The notes: a model not told the origin generated them from the sequence alone. Shown: positions 27,553 to 37,193, counted from the first letter of the stretch. The stretch is 64,000 nt of DNA from CAZSRX01 sp964609675 [NCBI: uncultured Bacteroidota bacterium] (GCA_964609675.1 CAZSRX010000004.1:53854-117853); one strand, 5' to 3'. Made by a program: numbers and translations.

Positions 27553-28330
27553 CCGCATCCTGTTTTATTTAGCCGCCGTGCTGTTAAGTTGTATCGCCTT
27601 ATTTGGCTGCGCACCCGTTTCCTATCTGAACGACCGCGCTCCGGATGACCTGATATTCAGAAAAACAACGACCGGAGCCGTAATCCGTCTCGCCGGACAG
27701 GAACTGACCGCTCCGGAATTCAGTCTCTATGCCGACGGAAGCGTCATCAAATACACATACAGCGACGGCCAGAGACAATTGGCAAGATACCGGCTCAGCC
27801 GGAAAGCCTTCATGGATATGTACCAAACGATCCATTCCAGATGGACCTGTATATCGGATACCGCAGAAACATTCAACACCTTGAAAAATGAGGATGCGCT
27901 TACCGCCGATATTTATGTTCAGTATATTTTCGTTGGCGATACGGTAACGGTCCGGCCATTCCGGACTGTAAAAAAAAATACAATTGAAAAACACGATCTG
28001 CTGACTTTGGCCCAATGGGTGGATACGCTGCCGTTAGGAAAGCCGTCACCTTTTATCGGCGACTCGGTCTTGCTGTTTGTAAAGAAAATTGAAAAAGCCG
28101 ATCCGGCAATCTATCCCCTATGGCCATGGACGGCGGTTAAACTCAGTTTGATTTATAAGAAGCCCGTCAGCATGTATGAACCGAATGTACCGGACAACAG
28201 CACACGCATTACCGGTTCCATGGCCCGCCGCATCCAGAAAACGATTCCTGCTCACGGGCAGTATGCAAAATATCAATATCAAAATGCCGTGTATGCCGTC
28301 GGTTACCGGCCGCTCCTGCCCAAAGAATAA
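27539..28330 (+). CDS. Putative lipoprotein of unknown function
   Basis: The start was set at ATG 27539, overlapping the end of the HAD gene, because it yields a clean lipoprotein signal: a hydrophobic stretch ending in the lipobox 'ALFGC' with C24 as the lipidated residue. The frame is open further upstream but that part is only a shadow of the HAD gene. The 263-residue product has a mixed alpha/beta body containing 'LTAPEFSLYADGSVIKYTYSDG'. No family was recognised. It is probably anchored to the inner or outer membrane and is the last gene of the run beginning at purH. Confidence 0.72.
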   Translation: MPSHNRILFYLAAVLLSCIALFGCAPVSYLNDRAPDDLIFRKTTTGAVIRLAGQELTAPEFSLYADGSVIKYTYSDGQRQLARYRLSRKAFMDMYQTIHSRWTCISDTAETFNTLKNEDALTADIYVQYIFVGDTVTVRPFRTVKKNTIEKHDLLTLAQWVDTLPLGKPSPFIGDSVLLFVKKIEKADPAIYPLWPWTAVKLSLIYKKPVSMYEPNVPDNSTRITGSMARRIQKTIPAHGQYAKYQYQNAVYAVGYRPLLPKE

Positions 28331-28357
28331 AAAAGCCGGAGCCAAGCCCCGGCTTTT
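28331..28357. terminator. Bidirectional rho-independent terminator
   Basis: AAAAGCCGG (28331-28339) and CCGGCTTTT (28349-28357) form a GC-rich hairpin with A- and T-runs on the two sides. It lies between the convergent lipoprotein and TPR genes. Confidence 0.85.
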
Positions 28358-28372
28358 ATCACCAAAACAAGA

Positions 28373-29785
28373 TTATTTTTTCTTTCCTTTTACGCGTTTG
28401 CTCAGAATGCCGATATTCTTTTTAATGGCCGCAGCGTCATCCTGGTTTGGATCCAGCTCAATGCATTTTTCAAGATGATAAAGCGCTTGTTTCGCCTCTT
28501 TCTTATTGCCCATTAGCAAAATGCCGAGATTGCGGTGCGCCGCGGCATTGTTCGGATCATAGGTCAGCGCTGATTCATAGCGCAGACGCGCGCCCTTCAA
28601 ATCCTTTTGCTGTTTCAGGATTATGCCAAGGTTAAGGTGCGCCCCGGCAATCGTGGAATCCAGCGACAGGGCTTTCATATAATATTCCCGAGCTTTATTA
28701 ATTTGGTTGCTGTTATCATATGCAGTGCCCGCAAAATAATACGCCATGGCGTTATTCGGCGAATAAAATATCGCTTGCTCATAAGCCGCTATGGCCTCAT
28801 TAAATAGAAGCCTGGCGCTGTTCACATAACCAATATTGATATACGCATCGACGTTGTCGGAATCAATTTGCAGAGCCTTGTTATACTGCTCCAGAGAGAG
28901 ATCCCATGCCTGCTTTTCCTTATACACATTCCCGAGGTTGTAATAGGCCTCGCCGTTGGTCTCATAGTACATGAGCGCGTTTTTATAGGCGGTTTCGGCT
29001 GCATCCCAATCCTTGTTTTGATAAAAAGTATTGCCGCTCAATACGTAGGCTTTGGAGAGGTTCACGTCGGTGTTTAGTGTTTTCTGATCGTCATAGTTCA
29101 GGGACCTTTTAAAATACTCAATCGACGCAGTATAATCGCCGTTCTCGCTGAAGCGGAGGCCCGCATCATAATTCTGTATTGCCAGCCAGTTGCGGATCAT
29201 GGCCCGGTAGGCGTCATAATCTACGGCGATTTTACGCACAGCGGCCTCCGCGTTCTCCAGCATCGGCCGGGTCAGCGGCCAATCAAAAGTCAGTATCAGT
29301 TTCGTGTAAATGTCGTCAATCAGTTTAATATGGGTCAGATACATATCGGTGTATTGCTGGATCCTCCCCCGGACCTTTTGCGGCTGGGTCATGGCTTTTT
29401 GCGCGAGCGAGCAGAATCGGTATTCGACGACCATCACGGTGTCGCCTTCAACGGCATAATTGCCGAACAGCGCGTAGGGCGCGTTCCAGTCCATCTGATA
29501 CTTGGCGAATGTAGGCGTGATAACGCCTTGGTATAAGTTAGCCAGATTGATATTGGCATCGGTGGTCGCGGTGAAAACGTCTTCCATCGAAACCGTTTCC
29601 AGCGTATCCATACGGCTAAGGCTTTCTTTGAGAAGATAACTCAGCGCGTACTGCATCCAGGCGTAACTGGAATCCGACTTGTTCTCAAACGGATACACCG
29701 AAATTTTAATTTTTTGCTGTCCGGCCAGCGAAAGGGTAAGCGTAAACAACAAAAGCAGCGGCATGATTATGCGAATGTGTTTCAT
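28373..29785 (-). CDS. Secreted TPR-repeat protein
   Basis: A 470-residue protein with a signal peptide (about 1-22, ending '...LSLAGQQ'). The first ~180 residues form a domain resembling the CsgG/TolB-N-like 'KISVYPFENKSDSSYAWMQYALSYLL' fold. From ~210 to ~455 there are about six or seven tetratricopeptide repeats with the usual W-LG-Y-A-Y-P pattern ('AYYNLGNVYKEKQAWDLSLEQYNKAL', shortened here to its key residues). It ends in a basic KRVKGKKK tail. It is likely a periplasmic scaffold; partners are unknown. It is transcribed alone and divergently from the YihY-like gene. Confidence 0.82.
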   Translation of the reverse strand: MKHIRIIMPLLLLFTLTLSLAGQQKIKISVYPFENKSDSSYAWMQYALSYLLKESLSRMDTLETVSMEDVFTATTDANINLANLYQGVITPTFAKYQMDWNAPYALFGNYAVEGDTVMVVEYRFCSLAQKAMTQPQKVRGRIQQYTDMYLTHIKLIDDIYTKLILTFDWPLTRPMLENAEAAVRKIAVDYDAYRAMIRNWLAIQNYDAGLRFSENGDYTASIEYFKRSLNYDDQKTLNTDVNLSKAYVLSGNTFYQNKDWDAAETAYKNALMYYETNGEAYYNLGNVYKEKQAWDLSLEQYNKALQIDSDNVDAYINIGYVNSARLLFNEAIAAYEQAIFYSPNNAMAYYFAGTAYDNSNQINKAREYYMKALSLDSTIAGAHLNLGIILKQQKDLKGARLRYESALTYDPNNAAAHRNLGILLMGNKKEAKQALYHLEKCIELDPNQDDAAAIKKNIGILSKRVKGKKK

Positions 29786-29895
29786 GGGAACTTCCTGTTA
29801 AGATAGACGTTGTTATTTTTTTTTTTAAACTTACTAAAAACGCAATTAAAAGTCTAATAAAATGATTTTTGCTTAATGTTTTATAAAAACATATA

Positions 29896-29926
29896 TTGTC
29901 TTTAAACGAAAATTACTGTGTATTAT
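29896..29926 (+). promoter_or_regulatory. Candidate promoter of the YihY-family gene
   Basis: TTGTCT (29896-29901) and TATTAT (29921-29926) are 19 bp apart, with TG dinucleotides just before the -10. The ATG follows 41 bp later. Confidence 0.35.
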
Positions 29927-29966
29927 TCTTAAACATTGTTTAACGCAAATAAAGCCGGCACGCACC

Positions 29967-30956
29967 ATGATACGATTTTTTAAAAAACTGTTTACGCGGA
30001 TCTTTAATCCGATCATGAAAATCGTTGACTTTGTCCTCAACAGTCGCGTGTATTATTACATTAATACCGTGCAGGGCCGCATCATGGACCGTCACAAACT
30101 GACGACGAATGCGGCGGCAATTTCATTCTTTTTCCTGCTGTCCATCATTCCGATTTTATTCATTGTGATTATTATCCTGGGCTCGTTTGTGCAGTCGCCG
30201 GAGGAAGCAGAACATTTCCTGCTGGAGAATGTGCTGGACCGCGTCCCGGAAAGTTCCCGCCAGTTCATTCTCGACCTGATCACCCAGAGCCGCCTTATTG
30301 AGAATGTCAAGACCCTTTTGAATCACAGCGGCTGGGTTACCTTAATCAGTATCGGGTCGCTTTTATGGACCAGCAGCGGGGCCTTCGCCGCCATCGAGGA
30401 CGCCATGACCACAATCTTCGGCGTCAAGGGCCGCAATTACTTCGTCAGCCGGCTGGTGGAAATGAGCATGGTTTTGATCGTCGGTTCGCTCTTCCTTACT
30501 TCCAACATCATTAATATGATTATCCAGTCGCTGAAGAAAAGCGGCGCCGTGATCGTCGGCGTGGACTTTGCCGACCTGCCGTATCTGTGGAATTTCATGA
30601 CAACGGTGATGCCCTATGTGATCACAATTATTATGTTCTACCTGATTTACAAAATTCTTCCCAAAACGGAAATCTTCAGCCGGGCGGCTTGGCTCGGCGC
30701 GGTAGTGGCCGGCGTCCTTCTCGAACTCACGATTTACGGCTTCGCGTATTATGTTAAGAATTTCGGCAAGTACGACGTGTTCTACGGATCCGTGGCCGGC
30801 GTGGTCATCATCATTTTCTGTATCTATCTGGCTTCGATCATACTGCTGATTGGCGCGGAAGTTACTGAAATCGCGAATACCAAACTGGAAATGAAAAAGG
30901 AACTCGAAATTACAATTATGGAATTTCAGCCGGCCAAAAAAGACAAACCGGATTAA
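29967..30956 (+). CDS. YihY/BrkB-family inner-membrane protein
   Basis: A 329-residue protein of the YihY/virulence factor BrkB family, with six predicted helices. The family start 'DRHKLTTNAAAISFFFLLSIIPILF' and the later 'LWTSSGAFAAIEDAMTTIFGV' and 'FYLIYKILPKTEI' are characteristic, as is the closing 'YLASIILLIGAEVTEI'. The family is often misnamed RNase BN; its real role is unknown. It precedes the AAA ATPase gene by 64 bp in the same direction. Confidence 0.9.
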   Translation: MIRFFKKLFTRIFNPIMKIVDFVLNSRVYYYINTVQGRIMDRHKLTTNAAAISFFFLLSIIPILFIVIIILGSFVQSPEEAEHFLLENVLDRVPESSRQFILDLITQSRLIENVKTLLNHSGWVTLISIGSLLWTSSGAFAAIEDAMTTIFGVKGRNYFVSRLVEMSMVLIVGSLFLTSNIINMIIQSLKKSGAVIVGVDFADLPYLWNFMTTVMPYVITIIMFYLIYKILPKTEIFSRAAWLGAVVAGVLLELTIYGFAYYVKNFGKYDVFYGSVAGVVIIIFCIYLASIILLIGAEVTEIANTKLEMKKELEITIMEFQPAKKDKPD

Positions 30957-31020
30957 CCATTAAACCATAAAAACATTCGCCCCGCCGAATGGAACGAATT
31001 AAAATCTCTCAGAAATATCT

Positions 31021-32757
31021 ATGACAGCTCCTGATCCGCTTCACCGCATGCCGTCCTGGGCGCAGGATATGGCCAGAAAAATTCTGTCGCGTACGGTTTC
31101 GCAGTTTATTCTTTACAATAATGTCCGTGATTTGGTATCTTACGCCGATCCCGTCAAGCCCGGCGTCACGGATTATTTGTCCCTTGCCGAATATTTATCG
31201 AAAACAATATTCGCCGACCGCGCGACGGTAATTCTCTACGACATTTCCAAAGGCATTTATTTTCTGAATCCGGCCATGCAGACGGATTTTTTCAAGACGA
31301 TGCAAATGACTCAATCAGACATGATGCGCCAGCCGAGCTTTGCCCTGAAGGCCATCGAGATATTTATCCGACTCAGCATCGAAAAGAAAAAATCCGTCGC
31401 GGTTATCCTCGATCACGCCGAAATGATTGTACCCATGACGCTGTCTTCCGCGATGGCTATGGAAGACCGTAAATGCCTTGTCATGCTCAAGAAATGGGCC
31501 CATGATCCGAATTATCTTCAGAACGGCGTCACCATGTGTTTGATTACCGATAACCTCAGCGACCTCAACGACCGGCTCGTGCGCAACACAGCGACCGAGA
31601 AAATCGAGATTGAATACCCCAACAAGGACGAACGCCTGCATTTTATTCAATATTACATCCAGACGGAAAAAAATCAGAAAAGTAGTAATACCTTTGACCG
31701 TTACTCCGCGGTAACGACCGAGACCATCGCCCACGCCACGGCCGGTCTGAACCGGCGGCAGCTGCATAAACTACTCGCTTATGCCCGCGAGAACCGCGCC
31801 ACGATTGATTTCGGCTATCTTGTGGAAATGAAAAAGGAGTTCATCGAAGACGAATGCGCGGGTCTTTTGGAGATTATTGAGCCACGGCAGAACCTTGACG
31901 CCGTGGCGGGATATGACGCCATCAAAGCCAAGCTGCGCGGGCTGGCGCAGGCGATTAAATCCGGTAACCACGACACCGTTCCGATGGGATATTTATTTTC
32001 CGGCCCGGTGGGCACCGGCAAAACGTTTCTCGTGCTCTCGTTTGTAGGCGAGATCGGCATCCCGTGCGTCAAGTTTTTGAATTTCAGGGAACAATGGGTC
32101 GGCGTCACCGAGGCCAATCTCGAGAAGATTCTGAACCTGCTGAAAGCCATGTGGCCGATTGCCGTGATTATTGACGAGGCCGACGCATTCCTCGGCGACC
32201 GTAATGAATCCGGCGACAGCGGCACGAGCAACCGCGTATTCGCTCAACTGGCCGGCTTCATGGGCGACACCTATTACCGCGGCAAGGTCATCTGGTTTCT
32301 CATCACCTGCCGGCCGGATCTTCTACCCATCGACATGAAGCGCCAGGGACGCGCGGAGGAGCATATCGGAGTCTTTTATCCCGACACGCCGGAGGAAAAG
32401 AACTTGCTGTTTAAAATGATGCTGAAAAAATACAATGTCGTGCCGGAAGCCGATGTCACCCTGGCGGACATATTCGATGTGTCCTTACCTATATCCGGCG
32501 CCGATATGGAATCGCTGATCACGCGCGTCCGCATGGAACAAGCCGTCACGGGCGCCGCGTCCATTACCACGGAGTCCCTGCGCAAAGTGTTCGGGGATTT
32601 CATCCCGACCAACGACCCGGAAAGCATCGAGCTGCAGACGCTGTCCGCCGTCATTGAAAGCACCAGCCGCGCTCTCCTGCCGTCCAAATACCGCGACATG
32701 GACCGCAGCGCAATCCGTAAACGTTTCGATATGTTGAAGCGGGAGGATGCGTTTTAA
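31021..32757 (+). CDS. AAA-family ATPase with a degenerate first domain
   Basis: A 578-residue cytoplasmic protein. The second half is a classical AAA module: Walker A 'GPVGTGKT' at 328-335, Walker B 'VIIDEAD' at 382-388, a sensor-1 region 'VIWFLITCRPDLLP' and arginine-rich 'MKRQGRAEEH'. The first half (about 15-270) has an AAA-like layout with a Walker-B-like strand 'VAVILDHAEMI' (126-136) and a sensor-like 'TMCLITDNL', but no P-loop. It therefore looks like a tandem AAA protein of the Cdc48/NSF/FtsH-related clade whose first ring does not bind ATP conventionally. Substrate and partner are unknown. Confidence 0.82.
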   Translation: MTAPDPLHRMPSWAQDMARKILSRTVSQFILYNNVRDLVSYADPVKPGVTDYLSLAEYLSKTIFADRATVILYDISKGIYFLNPAMQTDFFKTMQMTQSDMMRQPSFALKAIEIFIRLSIEKKKSVAVILDHAEMIVPMTLSSAMAMEDRKCLVMLKKWAHDPNYLQNGVTMCLITDNLSDLNDRLVRNTATEKIEIEYPNKDERLHFIQYYIQTEKNQKSSNTFDRYSAVTTETIAHATAGLNRRQLHKLLAYARENRATIDFGYLVEMKKEFIEDECAGLLEIIEPRQNLDAVAGYDAIKAKLRGLAQAIKSGNHDTVPMGYLFSGPVGTGKTFLVLSFVGEIGIPCVKFLNFREQWVGVTEANLEKILNLLKAMWPIAVIIDEADAFLGDRNESGDSGTSNRVFAQLAGFMGDTYYRGKVIWFLITCRPDLLPIDMKRQGRAEEHIGVFYPDTPEEKNLLFKMMLKKYNVVPEADVTLADIFDVSLPISGADMESLITRVRMEQAVTGAASITTESLRKVFGDFIPTNDPESIELQTLSAVIESTSRALLPSKYRDMDRSAIRKRFDMLKREDAF

Positions 32758-32902
32758 TTACCGAATCGGTCCCCACAAAGACCCGAAAATACAAATTTGT
32801 TTAATCAGTAGCCACATAGAGCCACCGTAACTACAACAAATGATTTCCATTCTCCGCGTACGCGTACGCTGTAAACCCGCCGCATACTTTACCGACGACC
32901 TC

Positions 32903-33229
32903 CTAATCGTAATAGGCATCGCCGGACATCGGGTGCACGCAGCCCTGCAGCGCAATCACGAGGACGTTTTTGCTTTGGCAGTATCCGCAGACAGTATCCG
33001 GAAGGTCGCGTTCGAGCGCCCGAAGATAGTTCATACCCGGATGTTTCAACGGCGGCGGTCTTGTACCGTGATACCCCTCCTGCATTTTCAATGCGCATTT
33101 AACGCAGGGTTCCGTGTCCGAGTGATAAAACGTTTTGGTGTCGTTGAGAATGGTTTTTTTCGAGCGGCCTGCAGAACATTCATAATGGCCGATGGCATCC
33201 GGACATAAGGATTCATAATGCCGATTCAA
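32903..33229 (-). CDS. Small Cys-rich hypothetical protein
   Basis: A 108-residue frame opened by a TTG at 33229, with no ATG in front and no clear ribosome site. It contains three spaced cysteine groups: 'PCVKCALKMQEGYHG', 'VCGYCQSKN' and 'QGCVHPMSGD', which would suit zinc binding. No family was recognised. It lies 40 bp downstream of the C_GCAxxG_C_C gene in the same direction and could be its operon partner. The remaining ~145 bp between it and the AAA gene hold nothing recognisable. The gene may be real, partial or a remnant. Confidence 0.45.
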   Translation of the reverse strand: MNRHYESLCPDAIGHYECSAGRSKKTILNDTKTFYHSDTEPCVKCALKMQEGYHGTRPPPLKHPGMNYLRALERDLPDTVCGYCQSKNVLVIALQGCVHPMSGDAYYD

Positions 33230-33269
33230 ATCGTTTAGTTTTCATAACAAGGCGCTCTTACCGGATTCT

Positions 33270-33710
33270 TTACCGTGTTACCAATTCATTGATTATTTGA
33301 ATCGAATCCAGGATAAGTTTTTCGCATACCGTTTCATGAAGGTTGTTATTCCTGGCATACTGACGGCCCTCTTCAGTTAATAGGTCGCAATGCAGCAATT
33401 CCCTGCAACAAGTGGTGCGGTGTAATTCGGTAAACCTTCGGTTGAATTCGCGTATCACCGGATAAGCGTGTTCCTTGCGTGCGACCGGATCCGTAAATTT
33501 TCTATAGCTGTTTAACCCGATGACCATGAATGCGCCGGTTACCGCGCCGCAGGTTTCCTGCAGCCGTCCCATACCCGCGCCGAATCCGCAGGACAAACCC
33601 AGCGCAAGTTCTTCATCGAATTGATGCGTCTGCGCCAAAGCGCCAACGACTGCTTGCGCGCAGTTATAACCGGATCGGAATAACTGAAGGGCTTTTGTTT
33701 TCGCGTTCAT
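33270..33710 (-). CDS. C_GCAxxG_C_C family protein
   Basis: A cysteine-rich redox-type protein of about 146 residues. The family pattern is visible in 'SGYNCAQAVVGAL', 'LSCGFGAGMGRLQETCGAVTGAFMV' (GCAxxG-type core; here C-G-A-V-T-G) and 'RTTCCRELLHCDLL', with a final Cys in 'HETVCEKLI'. The family is linked with metal or redox chemistry but has no proven function. The start was placed at ATG 33710, which matches the usual N-terminus; ATG 33737 is in frame nine codons upstream. It begins a few bases after topA's stop. Confidence 0.85.
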   Translation of the reverse strand: MNAKTKALQLFRSGYNCAQAVVGALAQTHQFDEELALGLSCGFGAGMGRLQETCGAVTGAFMVIGLNSYRKFTDPVARKEHAYPVIREFNRRFTELHRTTCCRELLHCDLLTEEGRQYARNNNLHETVCEKLILDSIQIINELVTR

Positions 33711-33740
33711 AAACCCGTTTCCGTCATGACGCGACATCGT

Positions 33741-36305
33741 TTAGAGGTTATTTTCTTCCTCGAAATTCAATACCACGTCTTCCGGGATTTCCGGTTTAGA
33801 CTCATTCTTTTCGGTCGCGACGGGAACTTCATGATTACATTTCAGACAGAGCCGGTAATCGCCTTTGCGTTTGGTGAATTTCTTAATCATAATCTCTGCG
33901 CCACAGGACGGACAAGTCTCCTTAACCGGTTCGCTCCAGACCATGAAATCGCAGTTGGGATAGTTGCTGCAACCGTAGAAAAATTTACCATAGCGGGATT
34001 TTCGCCGTATAATCTGGCCGCCATCTTTGGGACAGACGACATCAGGAACAATATCCAGTATGGGTTTGGTGGTCTTGCACTTCGGATAGTCCGAGCAGGC
34101 CATGAAGCGGCCGAACTTGCCGGTCTTAATGACCATAGGGCTCTGGCACTTCGGGCACAACTCATCGGTCACTTCCGGAGCGGGCGTTTCGCCGTTCTGC
34201 CCGAGCGCTTTGACGTTTTTGCATTCGGGATATCCGGTGCAGGCCTTAAAACGGCCGTAGCGGCCCCATTTGATCACCATCGGTTTGCCGCAAATCTCGC
34301 AGACTTCGTCCGTGGCTTCCTGCAGGGATTCCCGCACTTCGGATTTTTTCGATTCGACATCAGCCATGTTGGAAATAAAAGGCTTGTAAAAATTATCCAA
34401 CACTTTCTTATAGCTCATTTCTCCGGACTCGATTTTATCCAGTTCCTCTTCCATTTCGGCGGTGAACTGAACATTAAACAGGCCGGAAAAATAATTGGAC
34501 AAAATGCGGTTGACGGATTTGCCGAGATCGGTGGCATAGAGCCGGCGGTCCTTTATTTCCACGTACTCACGGTCAACGATGGTGCTGACCATCATTGCGT
34601 AGGTGCTGGGCCGTCCGATGCCGAGGTTGTCGAGTTCCTTGATCAGCGAACTCTCCGTATAGCGCGCGGGCGGTTTGGTAAATTTCTGTTCGGGCAGGAT
34701 ATCGTGGAGGTCGAGGGGCTCGTTAATCCGGAGATCGGCCGGCAGCGACATTTCGAATTCCTCCTCCTCCCCATTCGTTTCCTTTTTGCCGTTTTCTTCG
34801 TCGCGGCCTTCCTCGTAAACCTGCAGGAATCCGCGGAACGTGATCACCGATCCGGTGGCGCGGAAAAGGTACTCATCGGCGGTGATATCTACAGTCGTCT
34901 GGTCAATCAGCGCGGGCATCATCTGCGAGGCGACGAAGCGGTTCCATATCAGCTCGTACAGTTTCAACTGCTGGGGAGTCAGGTAGCGCGCGACTTCTTT
35001 CGGCGTGTATTTCATGGAAACCGGACGGATGGCCTCGTGCGCGTCCTGCGTCACGGCTTTCCGGGATTTGTATTCGTTGGGGCTGTCGGGTACGAAATCG
35101 CGCCCGTAGGCGGTATAAATGTACTCGCGCACCATCTGAATGGCGGTATCGGCCACGCGCGTGGAATCGGTACGCATATACGTGATGAGGCCGGTGAGGC
35201 CTTCGTCGCCAAGCTCGACGCCTTCGTATAACTGCTGGGCGATGAGCATCGTCAGTTTGGGAGAGAAGCCGCATTTACGCGAAGCCTCCTGCTGCATGGA
35301 ACTGGTAATGAACGGCGCCGCAGGATTGCGCCGGGTCTCGCGTTTGCGGATGTCGGCAACTTTGAATGCTTTTTTGCGGATGTCTTCCACGTAGGCCTGC
35401 GTAATCGCGCCGCTGTCGAGCACGGGTTTCTTGCCGTCCACGGAATGCAGCATCGTAAGGAACGGTTCGCCCTGCTGTTTGGAGAGCTTGGCCTTGATCT
35501 GCCAGTATTCCTGGGGCACGAACGCTTCGATGGCCGCCTCGCGCTCGCAAACGAGCTTCAGCGCCACAGACTGCACACGGCCCGCCGAAGTGCCGCGCTT
35601 AATCACCGTCCACAGAAACGGACTGACCTTATAACCCACGATGCGGTCCATGACGCGGCGCGCCTGCTGCGACTGCACGAGCTTCATGTTCACTTTCGTA
35701 GGATTTTTCATGGCCTCCGCAATGCCGCTCTTCGTAATTTCATTGAACAGAACGCGGGATATATTATTATTATGCGGTTGCACGGCATCGGCGATGTGCC
35801 AGGCAATGGCCTCGCCCTCGCGGTCCGGGTCGGTGGCAATGTAAACCTCACGGGTTTTAGCCGCCATCGTCTTGAGCCGGCGGATTACTTCCTGTTTGCC
35901 ATCGATAATACGGTATTCCGGTACATAGCCGTTCTCTATGTCCACGCCGATTTTATTGGAGGGAAGGTTCTTGATATGTCCAACTGACGCTTCCACATAA
36001 AAGTCTTTACCGAGATATTTATTAATGGTTTTGGCCTTCGCCGGCGACTCCACAATAACCAAAGACTTATTCCCCCGCGGGATGTTATCGGCGATGGTTA
36101 TTTCAATGTCTTCCTTGACAGTCTTGGTCTTAACGGCTTTGCGCCCTCGGACGGCCGTCTTTTGATATGACTTCTTTTCGGAGTTAGCCGTATCGGTATC
36201 CGGGACGGATCGTTTTTTGGTTTTGGTTTCTCCGGGCTGCCGGTCCTGCGATTTTTTACTAACGGTTTTTTTTGTGGCTTTAGCTTTCATCCTATACGTT
36301 TCCAA
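33741..36305 (-). CDS. topA: DNA topoisomerase I
   Basis: Type IA topoisomerase that relaxes negative supercoils. An 854-residue form with a ~75-residue Lys/Thr-rich, low-complexity N-terminal tail before the TOPRIM domain ('KSLVIVESPAKAKTINKYLG' near 81-100, and 'YIATDPDREGEAIAWH'). The active Tyr is Y376 in 'LITYMRTDSTR'. The C-terminus holds three zinc-finger modules of the 'CxxCG..FxACSxYPxC' type (about residues 670-800) and a fourth, altered 'CPSCG...CLKCNHE' ribbon. M1 at 36305 and M6 at 36290 are both possible starts. The ~140 bp upstream to the DUF169 gene are A/T-rich with no gene. Confidence 0.97.
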   Translation of the reverse strand: METYRMKAKATKKTVSKKSQDRQPGETKTKKRSVPDTDTANSEKKSYQKTAVRGRKAVKTKTVKEDIEITIADNIPRGNKSLVIVESPAKAKTINKYLGKDFYVEASVGHIKNLPSNKIGVDIENGYVPEYRIIDGKQEVIRRLKTMAAKTREVYIATDPDREGEAIAWHIADAVQPHNNNISRVLFNEITKSGIAEAMKNPTKVNMKLVQSQQARRVMDRIVGYKVSPFLWTVIKRGTSAGRVQSVALKLVCEREAAIEAFVPQEYWQIKAKLSKQQGEPFLTMLHSVDGKKPVLDSGAITQAYVEDIRKKAFKVADIRKRETRRNPAAPFITSSMQQEASRKCGFSPKLTMLIAQQLYEGVELGDEGLTGLITYMRTDSTRVADTAIQMVREYIYTAYGRDFVPDSPNEYKSRKAVTQDAHEAIRPVSMKYTPKEVARYLTPQQLKLYELIWNRFVASQMMPALIDQTTVDITADEYLFRATGSVITFRGFLQVYEEGRDEENGKKETNGEEEEFEMSLPADLRINEPLDLHDILPEQKFTKPPARYTESSLIKELDNLGIGRPSTYAMMVSTIVDREYVEIKDRRLYATDLGKSVNRILSNYFSGLFNVQFTAEMEEELDKIESGEMSYKKVLDNFYKPFISNMADVESKKSEVRESLQEATDEVCEICGKPMVIKWGRYGRFKACTGYPECKNVKALGQNGETPAPEVTDELCPKCQSPMVIKTGKFGRFMACSDYPKCKTTKPILDIVPDVVCPKDGGQIIRRKSRYGKFFYGCSNYPNCDFMVWSEPVKETCPSCGAEIMIKKFTKRKGDYRLCLKCNHEVPVATEKNESKPEIPEDVVLNFEEENNL

Positions 36306-36443
36306 AAATGAACGGTTTTAAAAAAAGCGGATTAATTTATTAAAAAACCAAGGAAATGCAAGAAAATTTATAAAACTATAAAAAACTATCCCGCGCCAAT
36401 ACGTGTATTTGCAGTGAAAAGCGATTTCGATGGCGTTCAGAAC

Positions 36444-37193
36444 TCAGGACATCAGGCGTTGCCGCACCTTAGCCCAGGCATCGGTAATTAAAAAACTCTC
36501 ATCCATATCATTCATCATGATAACGAATTGATTCATCGGTACGGCAAACGTCAGAGTATCGGCGGGCACACACGGACGCGCGGAAACGTCGAACATACCG
36601 ATTACGGCGCGGGGACGCGGCGTATCTTTTTCCCTGAGCGGATGATACACCACCGACGCGCATCCCGCGCCGAACGGAACGATCACGGCGTCCGGTTCGG
36701 TCCGGCCGTAATGCGCCAGCGTAAACAACCCGGACAGCACATCCGGCGTCGCGAAGAAAACAACCACTTCAGGATGATCATCCCTATCGATTTTATCCCA
36801 GCGTTTGAAAATAATATGCTTTCCGGTTATCGGCAGTGGCGCGAACCGGCTCATGATGGCCTTTACCATTTCCGGGGTACGGATGTACCGTTCGCCTTCC
36901 ATCTTCCCGGGAATGCCGCAGGACAGGAAATACTCGAAATCCGGCCGCAGGACATGCGTAAATCCCAAATAACGTTTCGCGCCGCCGCAGGCGATAGCCT
37001 CCGCATGATAACATAACGACACGCCCTGCCGCACCTTCGCCAGTTCTCCGATGATACAACGGTGGCCCGATGCCGGCGGAACCTGTTCCGCCAGGCCGTC
37101 CTGATCGCTATAGTAAAAAATTATCGGCAGCTCCGCAGCGCCGAAATATTTACTCCATAAACCAATAAATTTTTCCTTAATCATCATATCCAT
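36444..37193 (-). CDS. DUF169 family protein
   Basis: A 249-residue soluble protein matching DUF169: 'LPIIFYYSD' near the N-terminus, 'HRCIIGELAKVRQGVSLCYHAEAIACGGAKRYLGF' (conserved Cys residues, with C-x8-CGG layout), then 'YFLSCGIPGKMEGERYIRTPE' and 'GCASVVYHPL'. The conserved cysteines suggest a cofactor or metal site, but the function is unproven. It is transcribed alone, divergent from the large sensor gene. Confidence 0.83.
   Translation of the reverse strand: MDMMIKEKFIGLWSKYFGAAELPIIFYYSDQDGLAEQVPPASGHRCIIGELAKVRQGVSLCYHAEAIACGGAKRYLGFTHVLRPDFEYFLSCGIPGKMEGERYIRTPEMVKAIMSRFAPLPITGKHIIFKRWDKIDRDDHPEVVVFFATPDVLSGLFTLAHYGRTEPDAVIVPFGAGCASVVYHPLREKDTPRPRAVIGMFDVSARPCVPADTLTFAVPMNQFVIMMNDMDESFLITDAWAKVRQRLMS

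Noticed and set aside
28868-29536. Repeated sequence within the leftward TPR gene considered as a DNA repeat or CRISPR-like array
   Set aside because: The periodicity is at the protein level (34-residue TPR units) with diverged codons; there are no identical direct repeats or spacers.
32840-33208. A 122-codon + strand open frame in the gap after the AAA gene
   Set aside because: The opposite strand encodes regularly spaced cysteine pairs, which is the better candidate; the + strand product has no motif and no ribosome site.
33726-35231. A 501-codon open frame on the + strand
   Set aside because: It lies entirely opposite topA, whose minus-strand frame shows clear TOPRIM, active-site and zinc-finger motifs. 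The + strand product has no recognisable motif and is a codon-bias shadow.
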